Source: Micrasema longulum
Lineage: Eukaryota; Arthropoda; Insecta; Trichoptera; Brachycentridae
Direction of reading: 5' to 3'
Length of the DNA stretch: 64,000 nt
Assembly (NCBI GenBank): GCA_022494885.1
Contig: JAGVSM010002655.1
Span: 1-64,000, forward strand
The translations under genes and the position numbers were made by a program. Shown piece by piece: positions 20,880-30,800 of the stretch. The notes under the pieces were generated by a model. It searched no databases and was not told the origin of the DNA. It worked only from the letters and a program-made list of their open reading frames with translations. Each line of letters begins with the position of its first letter. Within the stretch, counting starts at the first letter, position 1.

Positions 20880-21179
20880 AGCTTCTTTATCAAGGTATAA
20901 TTAATCGGGTTGTGGTCCTGTGGCTAGTGTCTCGGACTCACGGACCAAAGATCCTTGGTTCGAATCCTACTCTAACCCAACATGATTCCCATTTTCTTAT
21001 AGTGAGTTATTTAAAATTTGATAAAAATGGCCCTCAAAATTAAATATTTGGGTAAATCATAAAAACGCAAATATTTCTTTTTATTAAAAAAAAAACTTCT
21101 AAATCTATTTTTTTTTTGTACGCCGTTAAAATAAAATATGATGATATTCATCAGTTAATTATACCTTGATAAAAAAGCT
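20880..21179. mobile_element. TIR element containing a SINE2 copy
   Basis: 20880-20904 (AGCTTCTTTATCAAGG then TATAATTAA) is repeated inverted at 21155-21179 with one mismatch in 25 bases. Most of the interior is SINE2. The remainder is about 60-100 bases of A+T-rich sequence without an ORF, so it is a MITE-like element that received a SINE. Confidence 0.75.
20905..21100 (+). mobile_element. SINE2 (tRNA-derived), copy b
   Basis: Head TCGGGTTGTGGTCCTGTGG, CTAGTGTCTCGGACTCACGG and B box GGTTCGAATCC, then body TATAGTGAGTTATTT and AAATATTTGGGTAAATC. Nested in the TIR element 20880-21179. Confidence 0.9.
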
Positions 21180-21585
21180 GCTATAGCTCGGTAGAAAAAT
21201 TATAAAAAAGTTGTATCATTTAAATTTTTGATTATAGTGAATAACCATCAAATTAGTGCTTCAAATATAAATTTTAGAATTAAAAATAATGGTTTGATAT
21301 TAACGTGGCAACCCTACTCTACCTCGCCACACCTTGAGGTGTCATCTTAACACCATTAAGACTATCCACTTATTCCCCGTGACGTGATATTATCATGGGA
21401 AACGAGAGAAAGATTAAACTAGGAGCGGCGAAAGCAGAAAGATCCTGAATTTCAGGTCTCTGCTAACTTATTAAGCTTCTATTTCATATTACCTTCTCTA
21501 ACACGTTATAATTTGTACAAAGGGGATGAAAATACAGAATTAGATTTATTTTTTAATATTACAAAGTGGTAAAGTTCAAATTCTG
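21180..21585. other. No gene seen
   Basis: No recognisable feature. Confidence 0.4.
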
Positions 21586-21587
21586 CC

Positions 21588-21665
21588 GCTTGGTCAAGTG
21601 ATAAGCGCGCTTACATGAAAGAAGTTTCGGATTAAATTCCCGACAAGGTTGTCATGATATTTTAT
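21588..21665 (+). mobile_element. Degenerate tRNA-like sequence
   Basis: GCCGCTTGGTCAAGTGATAA resembles a tRNA A-box region and TTCGGATTAAATTCCCGAC a damaged B-box arm, spaced like a tRNA. Probably a decayed SINE head. A CT-repeat microsatellite follows at about 21728-21753. Confidence 0.4.
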
Positions 21666-21849
21666 TTACTTGGGAAAACGACAGAAGATAATAATACTAA
21701 TGTTCAATTATGTTTTTTTTACTATTCTCTCTAACTCTCTCTCTCTCTCTCTTCAATCCGTGCCTCATGTCTGAGGATGGTGATTACGCCTGATTCCAGG
21801 CATGGCTCGTCTATAGACTGTCTTTCTCCATTTGGAACGGTTTTGTGCT

Positions 21850-22630
21850 CTTCTATAGGCATTCGTCAGTGATGATTATTCTGATAATTCTGTGACTTTG
21901 CCGCTCCATCTTGTCGCTTGACGTTCACGCGACCTTGTCCTTTTGACACTTCCCAGGAAATTAGTTTTCTCCAAACTATCAGAGTTCCGCCTGGAAATAT
22001 GTCCAAAGAACTGCAGGATTCTTTTTTCGCACATAGATGTTAGTCTTTCTCCTATGTCCAGTTCTTGGAGTATAGATGCACCAGTACGTCTGGCCGTCCA
22101 AGTGATCCGCAGCATTGGCCGCCAACACCACATTTCGAAAGCCTCGTTTTTTTTCTTTTCAGATGTGTCCAACACTCCACACCGTACATGAACACTGAGA
22201 AAACCAAGGCCTTTACCAGTCTCTTTTCGTTGTAATGGTTATACTGCGATTCTTCCAAATCTTCACCAGCCGACTCGTAGCACTTTTGGCAATATCTATA
22301 CGTCGCCGTATTTCACCTTCACACCCACCACCATCGCTGATGAGAGAACCTAGATAAATGAAATTGTAGACTCTTTCTAAGTTGCGCAATAAGGATAATG
22401 GTGCTACTTTATTAGCTCGATCAATGATCATAAGCTTAGTTTTGCTCATGTTCATTGAAAGTCCCAGGTCTGAACTAGCAGCATCTATTCGGTCAATTAG
22501 TTCTTTCATTTCAATATCTGACGATGCAATAAGTGTGGTGTCATCAGCATATCTCAGGTCGGACAATTTCCTTCCCCCGATTGAGAACTTACTTGTCCAG
22601 CCGTTAAATGCCTTTCGAATGATATATTAA
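21850..22630 (-). mobile_element. BovB/RTE-like LINE, RT palm to C-terminus, frameshifted
   Basis: The minus strand from 22566 reads LRYADDTTLIASSDIEMKEL (catalytic YADD), DLGLSMNMSKTKLMIID, NFIYLGSLISDGGGCEGEIR, KALVFSVFMYGVECWT, then in other frames AFEMWCWRPMLRITWTARRT and KRILQFFGHISRRNSDSLEK, and SRERQATRWSGKVTELSE. Order and motifs follow RTE/BovB-like pol C-termini. At least two frameshifts near 22215 and 22150. Truncated on the RT side at about 22630. Confidence 0.85.
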
Positions 22631-22639
22631 GCATGTCTA

Positions 22640-22905
22640 GCCGGTAAACATACTAACAAGTACCAAATCAATAAAACTCGTCCAACTGTTGACTTTTGTG
22701 AAGTAAATTACATTATGTACAAAAAATTGAATGAATGAAATAAATTAAAAAAAATTGTATGATTAATTTTTTTTTTTTTAATTAGCCAACGACAGGTCAA
22801 AAGCCATGTTAATGTCTAGACTTCCATATTTTCATCGCAAAAGGTTTTTCTTTCCCCGTTGCAACAAATTTTTATTTCCCAGGGAGGAAATCCCGCATGT
22901 ACATT
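22640..22905 (+). repeat. SBR family scraps, locus 6
   Basis: GTTGACTTTTGTGAAGTAAA at about 22687 is in minus orientation. 22785-22905 (AGCCAACGACAGGTCA, CTTCCATATTTTC, TTGCAACAAATTT, CCAGGGAGGAAATCC) is in plus orientation. The two pieces have opposite orientations, consistent with the family's snap-back structure. A J1 LINE abuts the right edge. Confidence 0.65.
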
Positions 22906-23575
22906 AAAAAATGGAATATCTTAATTCATACATACAGAAATAATAAAAGTAATAATGTAAAATTAGGTATATATAAGTATACACATAAGTATACATAATA
23001 TCAAGAGATTAATTTGTTAAAAAAGTAAGAGAATCTTATAAACTCCCTCAGACGTAAAAAATGACAATGTTCAAAGTAACATTGTTCAACATAGAGATAG
23101 CCCTTCCAACAGGCATAACCATTGACAAGTTGGTCCTGGATATTGGAATGTGAAACAATTTATGCTGACGCTGTCTAAGGTAATTATCCGGAACATAAAA
23201 GCTAATGCTCCGCATAATTTTAGGGTTGTCAATAATACCGCGCAACAATCGAAAGAAGTGCGTAGTTAAATACACTTCCCCTCTGGTCTTCAAACTGCTG
23301 TAACCGAGCATACCCTGGAGGAACTCAGTGGGATAAAGCCATCTGCACTCCCTCACGAAGAAATTACTCCTGAACCCTCTCCACCATAAGATAGTACTTC
23401 AACTCACACAGTCTCCAAATCACCGAGCCACTCTCGAGTCTACTTCACACCAAGGAGTTATTAATAAAATTCCGAACTCGTGTACTACCAAAAACCCTAG
23501 AAGTACGCAAGACGAATCCTAACATCTTCAACAAACTACTACAAACTGTTTCGATCTGATCATGAAATGTCAGGG
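22906..23575 (-). mobile_element. Jockey-like LINE J1, copy 2
   Basis: The minus strand reads REC-WLYPTEFLQGMLGYSS, FFRLLRGIIDNPKIMRSISF, YVPDNYLRQRQHKLFHIPIS and RTNLSMVMPVGRAISMLNNV (C-terminus), open over 23048-23356. The upstream part is in broken frames to about 23575. Truncated, and similar to 15090-15754 and 50941-51691. Confidence 0.8.
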
Positions 23576-23639
23576 AACTCACAAAAGTTAGTTAGTTAAA
23601 GTTATCATTAACATAATAAATTTAATAAAATAAATTATA

Positions 23640-23870
23640 TTTTGGGTTTTTTTCCATACATATATTTACATAGAATTTTAATTACAAAAATACACTTAAA
23701 AAAATACATCTTAAAATTCAGCTAAAGCATAATTTGGAAAAATGCCCATAAAGACTTCAGCGTCCGATCGTGGGCCATTCCTTTTTTAATGATTTGTTAC
23801 TTTATAGCATATAAATATGGTATGACATAACCATAAAAAAACAAGATTAACATATGCTGGTATTACACAA
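23640..23870 (+). repeat. Interspersed repeat D, copy 1
   Basis: Shares AATTTGGAAAAATGCCCATAA, AAGACTT and GGGCCATTCCTTTTTTA in order with 57300-57520. Probably a LINE 3' UTR. No coding sequence is attached. Confidence 0.55.
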
Positions 23871-23921
23871 ACAGGATTTATTTGCAGTATGTATTTAATT
23901 TTTCATTTTAATCGAACGAAT

Positions 23922-24100
23922 CGGGTTGTGGTCCCGTGGCTAGTGTTGCGGACTCACGGACCAGAGGCCCGAGGTTCAAACCCCACTCTACCCCAACTTG
24001 ATTTCCATTTTCCAATAGTGAGTTATTTACGACTCGTTGAAAATGGCCACCAACGTTGAAATATTTGTGTAAATTTTAAGAACGCGAATATTTATTTTTG
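23922..24100 (+). mobile_element. SINE2 (tRNA-derived), copy c
   Basis: TCGGGTTGTGGTCCCGTGGC head and AGGTTCAAACCCC B-box (one change from GGTTCGAATCC), followed by the ATAGTGAGTTATTTACGAC body. Confidence 0.88.
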
Positions 24101-24184
24101 AAAAAAAAATCATTGTTAAAAAAAAGTTGTTCATTTATTCCTTCTATGGTAATCCAAGACCACAAACCTACTTTAAACTGTGTA

Positions 24185-24745
24185 AGAGTGTATACGGTCT
24201 CCAAATCATCGAGCCACGAGTCTACTTTCAACTTCTAGATATCATGACAATTGATCAAAAAATCAAATTCAATATTGCCAATGAAATAAACAAAATTATT
24301 AAAGGAATAGTTTCGAGATATTTTCAAAATAAACTAAAAAATAATGAGTTCTTTCATAGAAACTATGCAACAAGAGGATCTAAAAATATAAGACTGGAAA
24401 AGAAATCAAAAGCATTGTCCCAGGACTGCCGCATGTACAAGGGAATAAAACTATTTGAAGAAATGCCAGAAAGCATAAAAAATGAAATTAATGTAAATAT
24501 ATTTAAAATTAAATGTAAAAAGTAAATATGTGAAAAATATTAGGTAGTATATAGTGTAAATAGTGAATATAATTAATGAAAATGTACATATGAAACAGTT
24601 AATATTATAAATTAGGATACTAAGTGTATAATAGTGATAAATAATGTTAGAATAAGTATAGATGTAAATATTGTGTTGTAAATATATATTAGACTATGTT
24701 ACATAGAACTAAATAAATAAATAAATAAATAAATAAAATAAATAA
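24185..24745 (+). mobile_element. LINE C-terminus with AAAT-repeat tail
   Basis: Open to 24525, reading DQKIKFNIANEINKIIKGIV, NKLKNNEFFHRNYATRGSKN, IRLEKKSKALSQDCRMYKGI and KLFEEMPESIKNEINVNIF, then a stop. This is a LINE C-terminal tail of the NYATR..KNIRL type, followed by a 3' UTR and a simple AAAT repeat at about 24709-24745. At 24190-24236 a scrap of J1 (TCTCCAAATCATCGAGCCA) forms the 5' part of the open frame, so the frame is chimeric. Confidence 0.65.
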
Positions 24746-24749
24746 AGGG

Positions 24750-25198
24750 TTGATCATCCTCTCGGACATATAGAGCTAACAGCTATACCTTACATAAACC
24801 AGCGAGTTCGTCTTACAACAAACTTATTAATAAATTTCAAAATGGGGTTTCAGGTTTCCGGCTGTAACAGTAATTTGTGATATTACTTCTTATTGTTAAC
24901 CGAAGTTCTATGTTAACAGGTCCGAGGGCGGTTTGAACCCTTGTAAATTCATAATGACTTTAGAATAAGTAGCTTTAAATTACTACTTACTGACTTGCTT
25001 AAATTTAATCACCGCATCCTTAGATAATTTACGATCTCAAAAAGAAACAAACATAATAATTCAACAGATTATGAAATTGCCATGGAACATAATTCATTTT
25101 TCATGTAACATAATTCACTTTGAATTTGGCTGTTGCAAACTCCTAGAACACTTTTCATAAATAATATTAATCTTAAACACACTGTTACAACAAAAAAT
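24750..25198. other. No gene seen
   Basis: No recognisable coding frame or repeat. Confidence 0.4.
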
Positions 25199-25265
25199 AA
25201 TATAGAAGGGATTATAGAAGCCTAGGCATCCACCGGGCTTACGACTCGTCATTGGATATTTTACG
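25199..25265 (-). repeat. SBR family scrap, locus 7
   Basis: AATATAGAAGGGATTATAGA, AGCCTAGGCATCCACCGGG and GTCATTGG follow the SBR 3' block in minus orientation. Confidence 0.55.
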
Positions 25266-25304
25266 AATTCAGAATACATGCATAAGATACATTTTTAAGG
25301 GGTT

Positions 25305-25770
25305 CGAACTGTCAGTAGGGTCGCAGTGAGTCACATCTTGCTGGAGGATGTGATTCTATAAAATGCTGCAAACGCCCAGTTGCATTCCACCGGCAACACT
25401 ACTGACTAGTCCAACTCGTTAGCGTCCACGTCGCGAACCCCGGGCAACGGGATCACACTCAGAGCGGTGTGATCACAGCAGATAACGAAAGGGTGAAAAG
25501 CGAGTTTTTGGCGCCTCAGAACCAAAACCAACCGGCTAAAGGAAGGTAACCCCGGCAGAAAAATCCACGAGAAAAGGCAACGGGAAACCACTCTGGTTAT
25601 CTTTTCCCAGGAATCACTACGGCGAGTACATCAATAAGCAGTCGTCCTGGCTGCGAAATGTAAAAGTAGCGCAGGACAGATACATATGCTTTCGCTGTAG
25701 TGATCGCCAACGTCAGGGGGACCCGGCAAGGCACTGGATGAAGAAGATACATTTTTGGTTTTAGGAAATA
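25305..25770 (+). mobile_element. Candidate RTE-type 5' region
   Basis: A relatively G+C-rich stretch containing GGCAACGGGAAACCACTC, a phrase I associate with 5' parts of insect RTE-type elements (inference). 25320-25440 (CTGGAGGATGTGATTCTATA, CACCGGCAACACTACTGAC, AACTCGTTAGCGTCCACGTC) recurs inverted at 29185-29320. No ORF with RT motifs. Confidence 0.5.
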
Positions 25771-25894
25771 TGACCACATTTCTGATTATCGTAGGCAACT
25801 GAAATGCAGACTACATTTTCCAAATAAATAGTTGATTTTGAAGTCAAATGAAATTACGACATAACCGTTAATTTTGAATCCAAGCGGCTTGAGA

Positions 25895-26110
25895 TGCAGA
25901 GGACGCTGTTCTAAAAAAATGTCATAGCATTTAGCCGTAAAAACATTGCCACCATAAAAAAATAATTAAATGGTCCTATTTTTTCCAGTTTTTTTACTGT
26001 CTCTACCTGTGTATATGTATCGAGGTGTCATTAGAGCCGGTTTTGTAGTAATACGTCTGTAGAGGTACATTTTTGGTTTTAGAAAATATCATCACATATT
26101 TTACTATCGC
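25895..26110 (+). repeat. Interspersed repeat Y, copy 1
   Basis: TTTAGCCGTAAAAACATTGC, TTTTTTACTGTCTC, GTATATGTATCGAGGTGTCA and GAGCCGGTTTTGTAGTAATA recur in order at 62870-63010, where repeat X follows directly. Confidence 0.6.
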
Positions 26111-26129
26111 AGGCATTTGAAATGACTCA

Positions 26130-26665
26130 AAAATAGACAGCGGAGAGACTATCACTCCCTCTCACTTCTGTTATTCATAGTCCTAACGCTCCTATTTACC
26201 TGCGTGGAAATTTTCAACGCTTATCAGTTCATGGTTTAGCTCTTTGTTCTAATTCTCAAGGCACTCTCTTAATACCCATCCACAGCTCCTTTTTCTTCTC
26301 TAACTTATATAGTGTCCCATCCACCATCAAAGATGTTACTACAGTATTTCTGTTTAAATCACGTCTGAAGAAACATCTCCTTTCTCTTCCTTAATCTTTC
26401 CTCCTTTCCTTTTTCCTCTCTTTTCCCTTTTCCCATTGACTAATAGTTTTGATTTAAGGTAATTTATAAACAAATACATTTATTTCTATTTTTATATATA
26501 CTTAGCTTTTTAATCTTAATTTTTTATTGAATATGTTCTGTAACTTGAATTGTAAAAATAAAACTATTATTTTATTGGTTGGTTGGAAAAAAATTGCATT
26601 TGGCAATAAGCCCGCCAATGTACATATAACATCCTGTGCAAAAATTAAAATAAATAAATAAATAA
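26130..26665 (+). mobile_element. LINE family C, C-terminus and 3' UTR, copy 1
   Basis: Matches 61780-62285: GACTATCACTCCCTCTCACT, CATAGTCCTAACGCTCC, CATGGTTTAGCTCTTTG, then the stop region TCTCTTCCTTAATCTTTCC, a pyrimidine-rich UTR and an AAATAAATAAATA tail. The ORF is broken. The RLWNHLP stretch present in the other two copies is deleted here. Confidence 0.75.
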
Positions 26666-26689
26666 ATATTGTTAATATTTTATTTTTAT

Positions 26690-26845
26690 TTTTAAAAGAA
26701 ATAATGGCGATCTTATGATTTACCCAAATATTTCATTTTGACGGCCATTTTCAACAAGTTGTAAATAACTCACTATTAAAAAGTGGGATTCGATTTGGGG
26801 TAGAGTGAGATTTGAACCACGGACCTTTGGTTACGGTTTGGACCA
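26690..26845 (-). mobile_element. SINE2 (tRNA-derived), copy d, head truncated
   Basis: The reverse strand shows the B-box region GGTTCAAATCTC at about 26810-26821 and the body AGTGAGTTATTTACAACTTG to AAATATTTGGG. The A-box half is lost or scrambled near 26830-26850. Confidence 0.75.
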
Positions 26846-27193
26846 CGGACGATTATAATATAAACTTTTAGAGTCCACGCCTCTACAGCGTACAGTAAGA
26901 CAGACCATATATAACATTTAAACATTCGTTGTCTCAGCTTAAGGTTTATATTATCGTCACAAAGAAGATTTTTCATTTTGTTAAATCCTGTTTAGCCCCG
27001 TAGCCACCTTTATTTGGTCAGTCCATCTATATGAGATTCTATCCCGGCTTCTCCCACCTTCAACTCGTCCAGACATTAATGTCTTTTCTAGATTGTCTGG
27101 CTCACGCCTAGCAATATGTCCAAAGAAAGACAGTATCCTGCTCAAACACACCACTATATGTAATATGGAATAATTTACTTGGCACCTTACCAA
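26846..27193 (-). mobile_element. BovB/RTE-like LINE fragment, internally rearranged
   Basis: Minus-strand order from 27193 is ILSFFGHIARREPDNLEKTL, RVEGGRSRDRISYRWTDQI, then KNLLCDDNINLKLRQRMFKC and YIWSVLLYAVEAWTLK. In intact relatives the LLYAVEAWTL segment precedes FFGHIARR, so the two halves are swapped. Either two copies are joined or a local rearrangement occurred. Confidence 0.75.
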
Positions 27194-27254
27194 AACTCAA
27201 AACATCAAGTTTTGAGAGTGCTTGCGAAGAATATTTGGTATAAGGTGGTTTGAT

Positions 27255-27575
27255 TTTATAACTAACATTAAGTCCGAGAATGGAAGCAGCAGGCTTCTAT
27301 AACGAGCGTATTGAGGATGCGGCGGTGAACACCTGGTTTAGACACGTGCTGCGCATGCCTCGGGAGAACCTAAACCCAAGTTGCCTCTTCTTCAAACCTG
27401 CGGGCTCACGTCGTCCCGAAAGGTCGGCGATGACGATCTTTCGACCTTATTCGGCGGAGCTAAGGGGCGCTGGATTGACATGGGAAGAGGCGAAAATGCT
27501 GGCTGGCGATAAGATCTCCTGGAGGCAACTAGTGATGTGGAAAAAAAGAAGAAGAAGAAGACATAAACATTATTG
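27255..27575 (+). mobile_element. RTE-like LINE C-terminal fragment ('HVLRMP' type)
   Basis: Reads VNTWFRHVLRMPRENLNPSC, LFFKPAGSRRPERSAMTIFR, PYSAELRGAGLTWEEAKMLA and GDKISWRQLVMWKKRRRRRH, then a stop. The GHVLRMP...GSR.P.R motif and 'DR..WR' ending correspond to the minus-strand element 37770-38740. Open for 98 codons but only the C-terminal end of an RT polyprotein. Confidence 0.75.
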
Positions 27576-27678
27576 ACAAAATTAAAAAAAGGAGTTCTGC
27601 GTTGGTTTGAACATAAAGTGATATCATAAAGCGAATGGACCGCGAAAGAACGACTAAAAAGATGTACTTTTAATTTAA

Positions 27679-28623
27679 TTGCAACAGATAGGGAAAACAT
27701 TGTTGAGAAGGGAATATGGAAGTCTAGGCATTTACAGAGCTTATAACCAAAATGGAGCAAAAATGAATGGTATAACTGTTAACTGTCTTCTGTATGCGGA
27801 TGATGCCGTGCTTCTTGCTAGCAGCAAAGAAGACCTTCAATTCTTAGTAACAAAAGTCTACGATGTATGCGAGAAAAGCGATTTGCTTATGAATGTTGAT
27901 AAATCGAAAGTGATGGTTTTTGAAAGGGATGAAAATATAACTAAATGTGTGATCAGCGTGAACGGAGATATTTTGAATCAGGTAGAAGAATTTGTGTACC
28001 TGGGAAGTACGTTTACTAGGGACGGAAAGGCCGATAAAGATATTGAAAGGAGGGTGAGTGCCGGGAACAGGGTGAACGGTGCACTAAAATCTACTTTGGC
28101 AAACAAATGTTTATCGCAGGAGGCTAAACCAGCAGTTCACAACGGAGTTCTAGTTCCAACTCTAATGTATGGGAGCGAAGTATGGAATTGGAAAAATAAT
28201 GATGAAAGCAGGTTGAATGCTGTCGAAATGCGATCCATCAGGCGAATGTGTGGTAAAACGATGTATGATAGGTGCACAAATGTCGAGATCCGTGAAGTGT
28301 GTAAGGTTGAGACATGCATTATTGACAGAATCAAGAAAAGGGTGCTGCGTTGGTTTGGACATGTAGAGCGAATGGACAGCGAAAGAATGACTAAAAGGAT
28401 CTACGATGCAAATGTTGATGGATGCAGAAAACGAGGAAGACTGAGAAAGACATGGCACGATCAAGTCCATCAAATACTTGAAGATGGACATGTCAAAAGT
28501 AGGAATAATCGGCGTGCGTGCATAAGAAGATGTATGAATATAGAGGAAGCGAGGTCTGTATGCCAAGATAGAGTGTTATGGCGTTCTATCCTCTCTGCCT
28601 ATCCCTACGGGGAAACGGCGTGA
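27679..28623 (+). CDS. RTE-1 reverse transcriptase C-terminal ORF (chimeric start)
   Basis: A 314-codon open frame. The first ~23 codons are translated SBR sequence and the rest is RTE-1. Residues about 36-45 carry CLLYADDAVL, with the two catalytic aspartates of the RT palm. Then come EKSDLLMNVDKSKVMVFERD, EEFVYLGSTFTRDG (thumb), NGVLVPTLMYGSEVW, KKRVLRWFGHVERMDSERMT and KRGRLRKTWHDQVHQ, and the end is WRSILSAYPYGETA. The endonuclease and most of the RT fingers are missing, so the product cannot support transposition by itself. It begins with TTG rather than ATG, and the open frame across the junction is fortuitous. There is no sign that the host uses it. Confidence 0.8.
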   Translation: MQQIGKTLLRREYGSLGIYRAYNQNGAKMNGITVNCLLYADDAVLLASSKEDLQFLVTKVYDVCEKSDLLMNVDKSKVMVFERDENITKCVISVNGDILNQVEEFVYLGSTFTRDGKADKDIERRVSAGNRVNGALKSTLANKCLSQEAKPAVHNGVLVPTLMYGSEVWNWKNNDESRLNAVEMRSIRRMCGKTMYDRCTNVEIREVCKVETCIIDRIKKRVLRWFGHVERMDSERMTKRIYDANVDGCRKRGRLRKTWHDQVHQILEDGHVKSRNNRRACIRRCMNIEEARSVCQDRVLWRSILSAYPYGETA

Positions 28624-28645
28624 TGGTTTGTTGTTGTTGTTGTTG
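27749..28645 (+). mobile_element. RTE-1 LINE, clean 5'-truncated insertion
   Basis: Flanked by TTATAACC at 27741-27748 and 28646-28653, an exact 8-bp target duplication within an SBR copy. It starts in the RT palm (NGAKMNGITVNCLLYADDAV) and runs to the stop at 28621-28623, followed by GGTTTGTTGTTGTTG-type repeats, the simple-repeat 3' tail typical of RTE elements. No frameshift or stop interrupts it, so it is the best-preserved RTE copy here and probably young. Confidence 0.9.
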
Positions 28646-29029
28646 TTATAACCTGTCATTGGCTGGTTTAAGTGGCCACTTTACACATTGTGTAACATTC
28701 ACCATTCTGCCCATGTTGAAACATCCCCATTTCTTCAACTCTTCTATCTGTTGAGTTTTGTGAAGTAAAAGAGCTGAAACCTTTATCACGTGAGTGAGAT
28801 TCATCCGGCTGAACCAAATCACCCACTAGGCAACGCCTGAAAACAAATTTCTAACTTTTAAACTTCTCCTTTTACCGGGCAGTTAATTCAGTATGTTCAA
28901 ATGCCTGCAGACTGGCTGGATTTCCTCCCTAGAAAATCCAGCCAGTCTCTGTTGCAATTGATTTACATATGAATAACTCCCTAGTAGGTGATTTGGTTCA
29001 GCTGTTATAGCCATTGTTTCTGTTGTAGC

Positions 29030-29170
29030 CGAGCATACCCTGGAGAAACTCGGTCGGGTAGAGCCGAGGATAATACCCGCACTCTCTCAAGTAGAATTTC
29101 TTTGGATTTTCTCTATCATAAGAGAGTACTTCAGTTCATGTGGCCTCCAAATCAGGTATCAAGCAGATAT
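29030..29170 (-). mobile_element. Jockey-like LINE J1 scrap
   Basis: GTAGCCGAGCATACCCTGGA, GAAACTCGGTCGGGTAGAGC and ATAAGAGAGTACTTCAGTTC match the plus-strand text of J1 at 51370-51490. Confidence 0.65.
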
Positions 29171-29184
29171 CAAGTAATATAATG

Positions 29185-29320
29185 TATTTGCGACGTGGAC
29201 GCTAACGAGTAGGACTAGTCAGTAGTGTTGCCGGTGGAATACAACTGGGCGTTCGCAGCATTTTATAGAATCACGACCCTCGGCAAGATGTGCCTCACTG
29301 CGACTAGAAAACGGAAATAA
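29185..29320 (-). mobile_element. Candidate RTE-type 5' region, inverted copy
   Basis: GACGTGGACGCTAACGAGTA, CAGTAGTGTTGCCGGTGG and AGCATTTTATAGAATCA are the reverse complement of 25320-25440. Confidence 0.6.
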
Positions 29321-29329
29321 ACTAGTATT

Positions 29330-29405
29330 TTTAACAACAACAACAACAAACCATCGCGCCGTTTCCCCGTAAGGGTAGGCAGAGATGATAGACCGCCAGA
29401 TCCCT
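29330..29405 (-). mobile_element. RTE-1 3'-end scrap
   Basis: AACAACAACAACAACAAACC followed by ATCGCGCCGTTTCCCCGTAA is the reverse complement of the C-terminal PYGETA end plus TTG-repeat tail of 28600-28645. Confidence 0.8.
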
Positions 29406-29985
29406 CTATCTTAATATACATATAAAATATATGTGTATATATATTTTTATTTTATCAAAAATATATACCTTTTATTTTATAAATTATTATGAAATGTATT
29501 TTTTAAAATTATTTGAGAATGATATTAATAACAATAATTACAGGATTAAATAAACTAAAACTAGGTATTATACAGATGTAACTATAAGTTATTATGATAT
29601 TTTACAAATTGTAAATATTGATTTATAAATCCAGCATACTCAAGGAATACTATTTAAAAGTCTAACATATAACATCAAATCAGAGACTAAACATATATAA
29701 CATAAATTATTTATAATATATTTGTAATAATTTGTTTTTACATTATAAATTTAAGACGTTTCTATTCACTCGTATCAAACACACACTCACCCTTTCCTCA
29801 ACCCCACCCTTACATATTAATATACTTTTTGAAAATTTATTTGTTTATTTATTTATGACAAAATACTAGGTTTTTAAAGTTTACATACTACATATTTTAT
29901 TTGTACGAAATATTCCCAATCAGCAAAAGTGCTGGTATGAGAGGATATTATTTGTAATAACACGATAGTTTATAATATAGTCTCT
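29406..29985. other. A+T-rich, no gene seen
   Basis: Includes a TATA-rich tract at about 29410-29460. No coding or structured feature recognised. Confidence 0.4.
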
Positions 29986-29989
29986 GGAG

Positions 29990-30800
29990 ACATATCTCGC
30001 TTCCTCTACATTAATACATCTCCTCATGCACTCACAACGATTATTCTGACTTTTGAAATGTCCATCTTCAAGTATTTGCTAAATTTAGTCATGCCATGTC
30101 TTTCTCGGTCTTCCTCTATTTCTGCGTCCATCAACATTCGCATCGTAAATATTCTTAGACGTTCTTCTGCTGTCCATTCGTTCTACATGTCCAAACCAGC
30201 GCAGAGCTCCTTTCTTGATTTTGTCGATAATGCTTGTCTCAGCTTTACATAATGTACGGATCTCAACATTTGTGCAACTATCGTACTTAGTTTTACCACA
30301 AAGAGATCGCATTTCAACAGCATTCAGTCTTCTTTCATGCCTGTTTTTCTAAGTCCATACTTCGCTCCCATACATCTGGGTCGGGACCAGGACTCCGATG
30401 TGAACTGCCAATTTGACCTCTTGCGATAAACATTTATTTGCCAAGATTGATTTAAGTGCACCGTTCACTCTGTTCCCGGCACTCACCCTCCTTTCATTAT
30501 CTCTCTCAGTCATTCCATTCCTATTTAAGATACTTTCTATATACACAAATTCCTCTACCTCTTTTAGTATAACCCCATTCACAGTGATTTCACATTTAGT
30601 CGTACTTTAATTTCTTTCGAAAACCATCACATTCGATTTATCGACATTCATCAGCAAATCGTTTCCCTCGCATACATCGTTGACCTTTGTTACCAAGAAT
30701 TACAGTTCCTCTTTGTTGTTAGCAAGAAGCACGGCATCGTCAGCATACAAAAGACAATTGGCATTTAAATCACCCATTTTTGCTCCCATTATTAAACCTA
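29990..30800 (-). mobile_element. RTE-1 LINE, palm to C-terminus, broken
   Basis: The minus strand from 30800 reads MGAKMGDLNANCLLYADDAV, LLANNKEEL then a stop, GNDLLMNVDKSNVMVFERN, NGVILKEVEEFVYIESILNR, SAGNRVNGALKSILANKCLS, a frameshift near 30350, then MRSLCGKTKYDSCTNVEIR, KKGALRWFGHVERMDSRRTS and RGRPRKTWHD. At least three inactivating changes. The same family as 27749-28645, but older. Confidence 0.85.

Larger units (their letters stand above)
27675..29010 (-). repeat. SBR family (subfamily A), locus 8, split by RTE-1
   Basis: 27675-27748 (TTGCAACAGATAGGGAAAAC, AAGGGAATATGGAAGTCTAG) continues at 28654 (CTGTCATTGGCTGG, GGCCACTTTACACA) through the GAGCTGAAACC block. It ends in a palindrome at about 28905-28945 (GACTGGCTGGATTTCC and its inverse). 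The interruption is exactly the RTE-1 insertion. Confidence 0.85.

Noticed and set aside
27392..27760. 122-codon minus-strand frame
   Set aside because: Antisense to an RTE-like C-terminus and SBR sequence, with no own motif.
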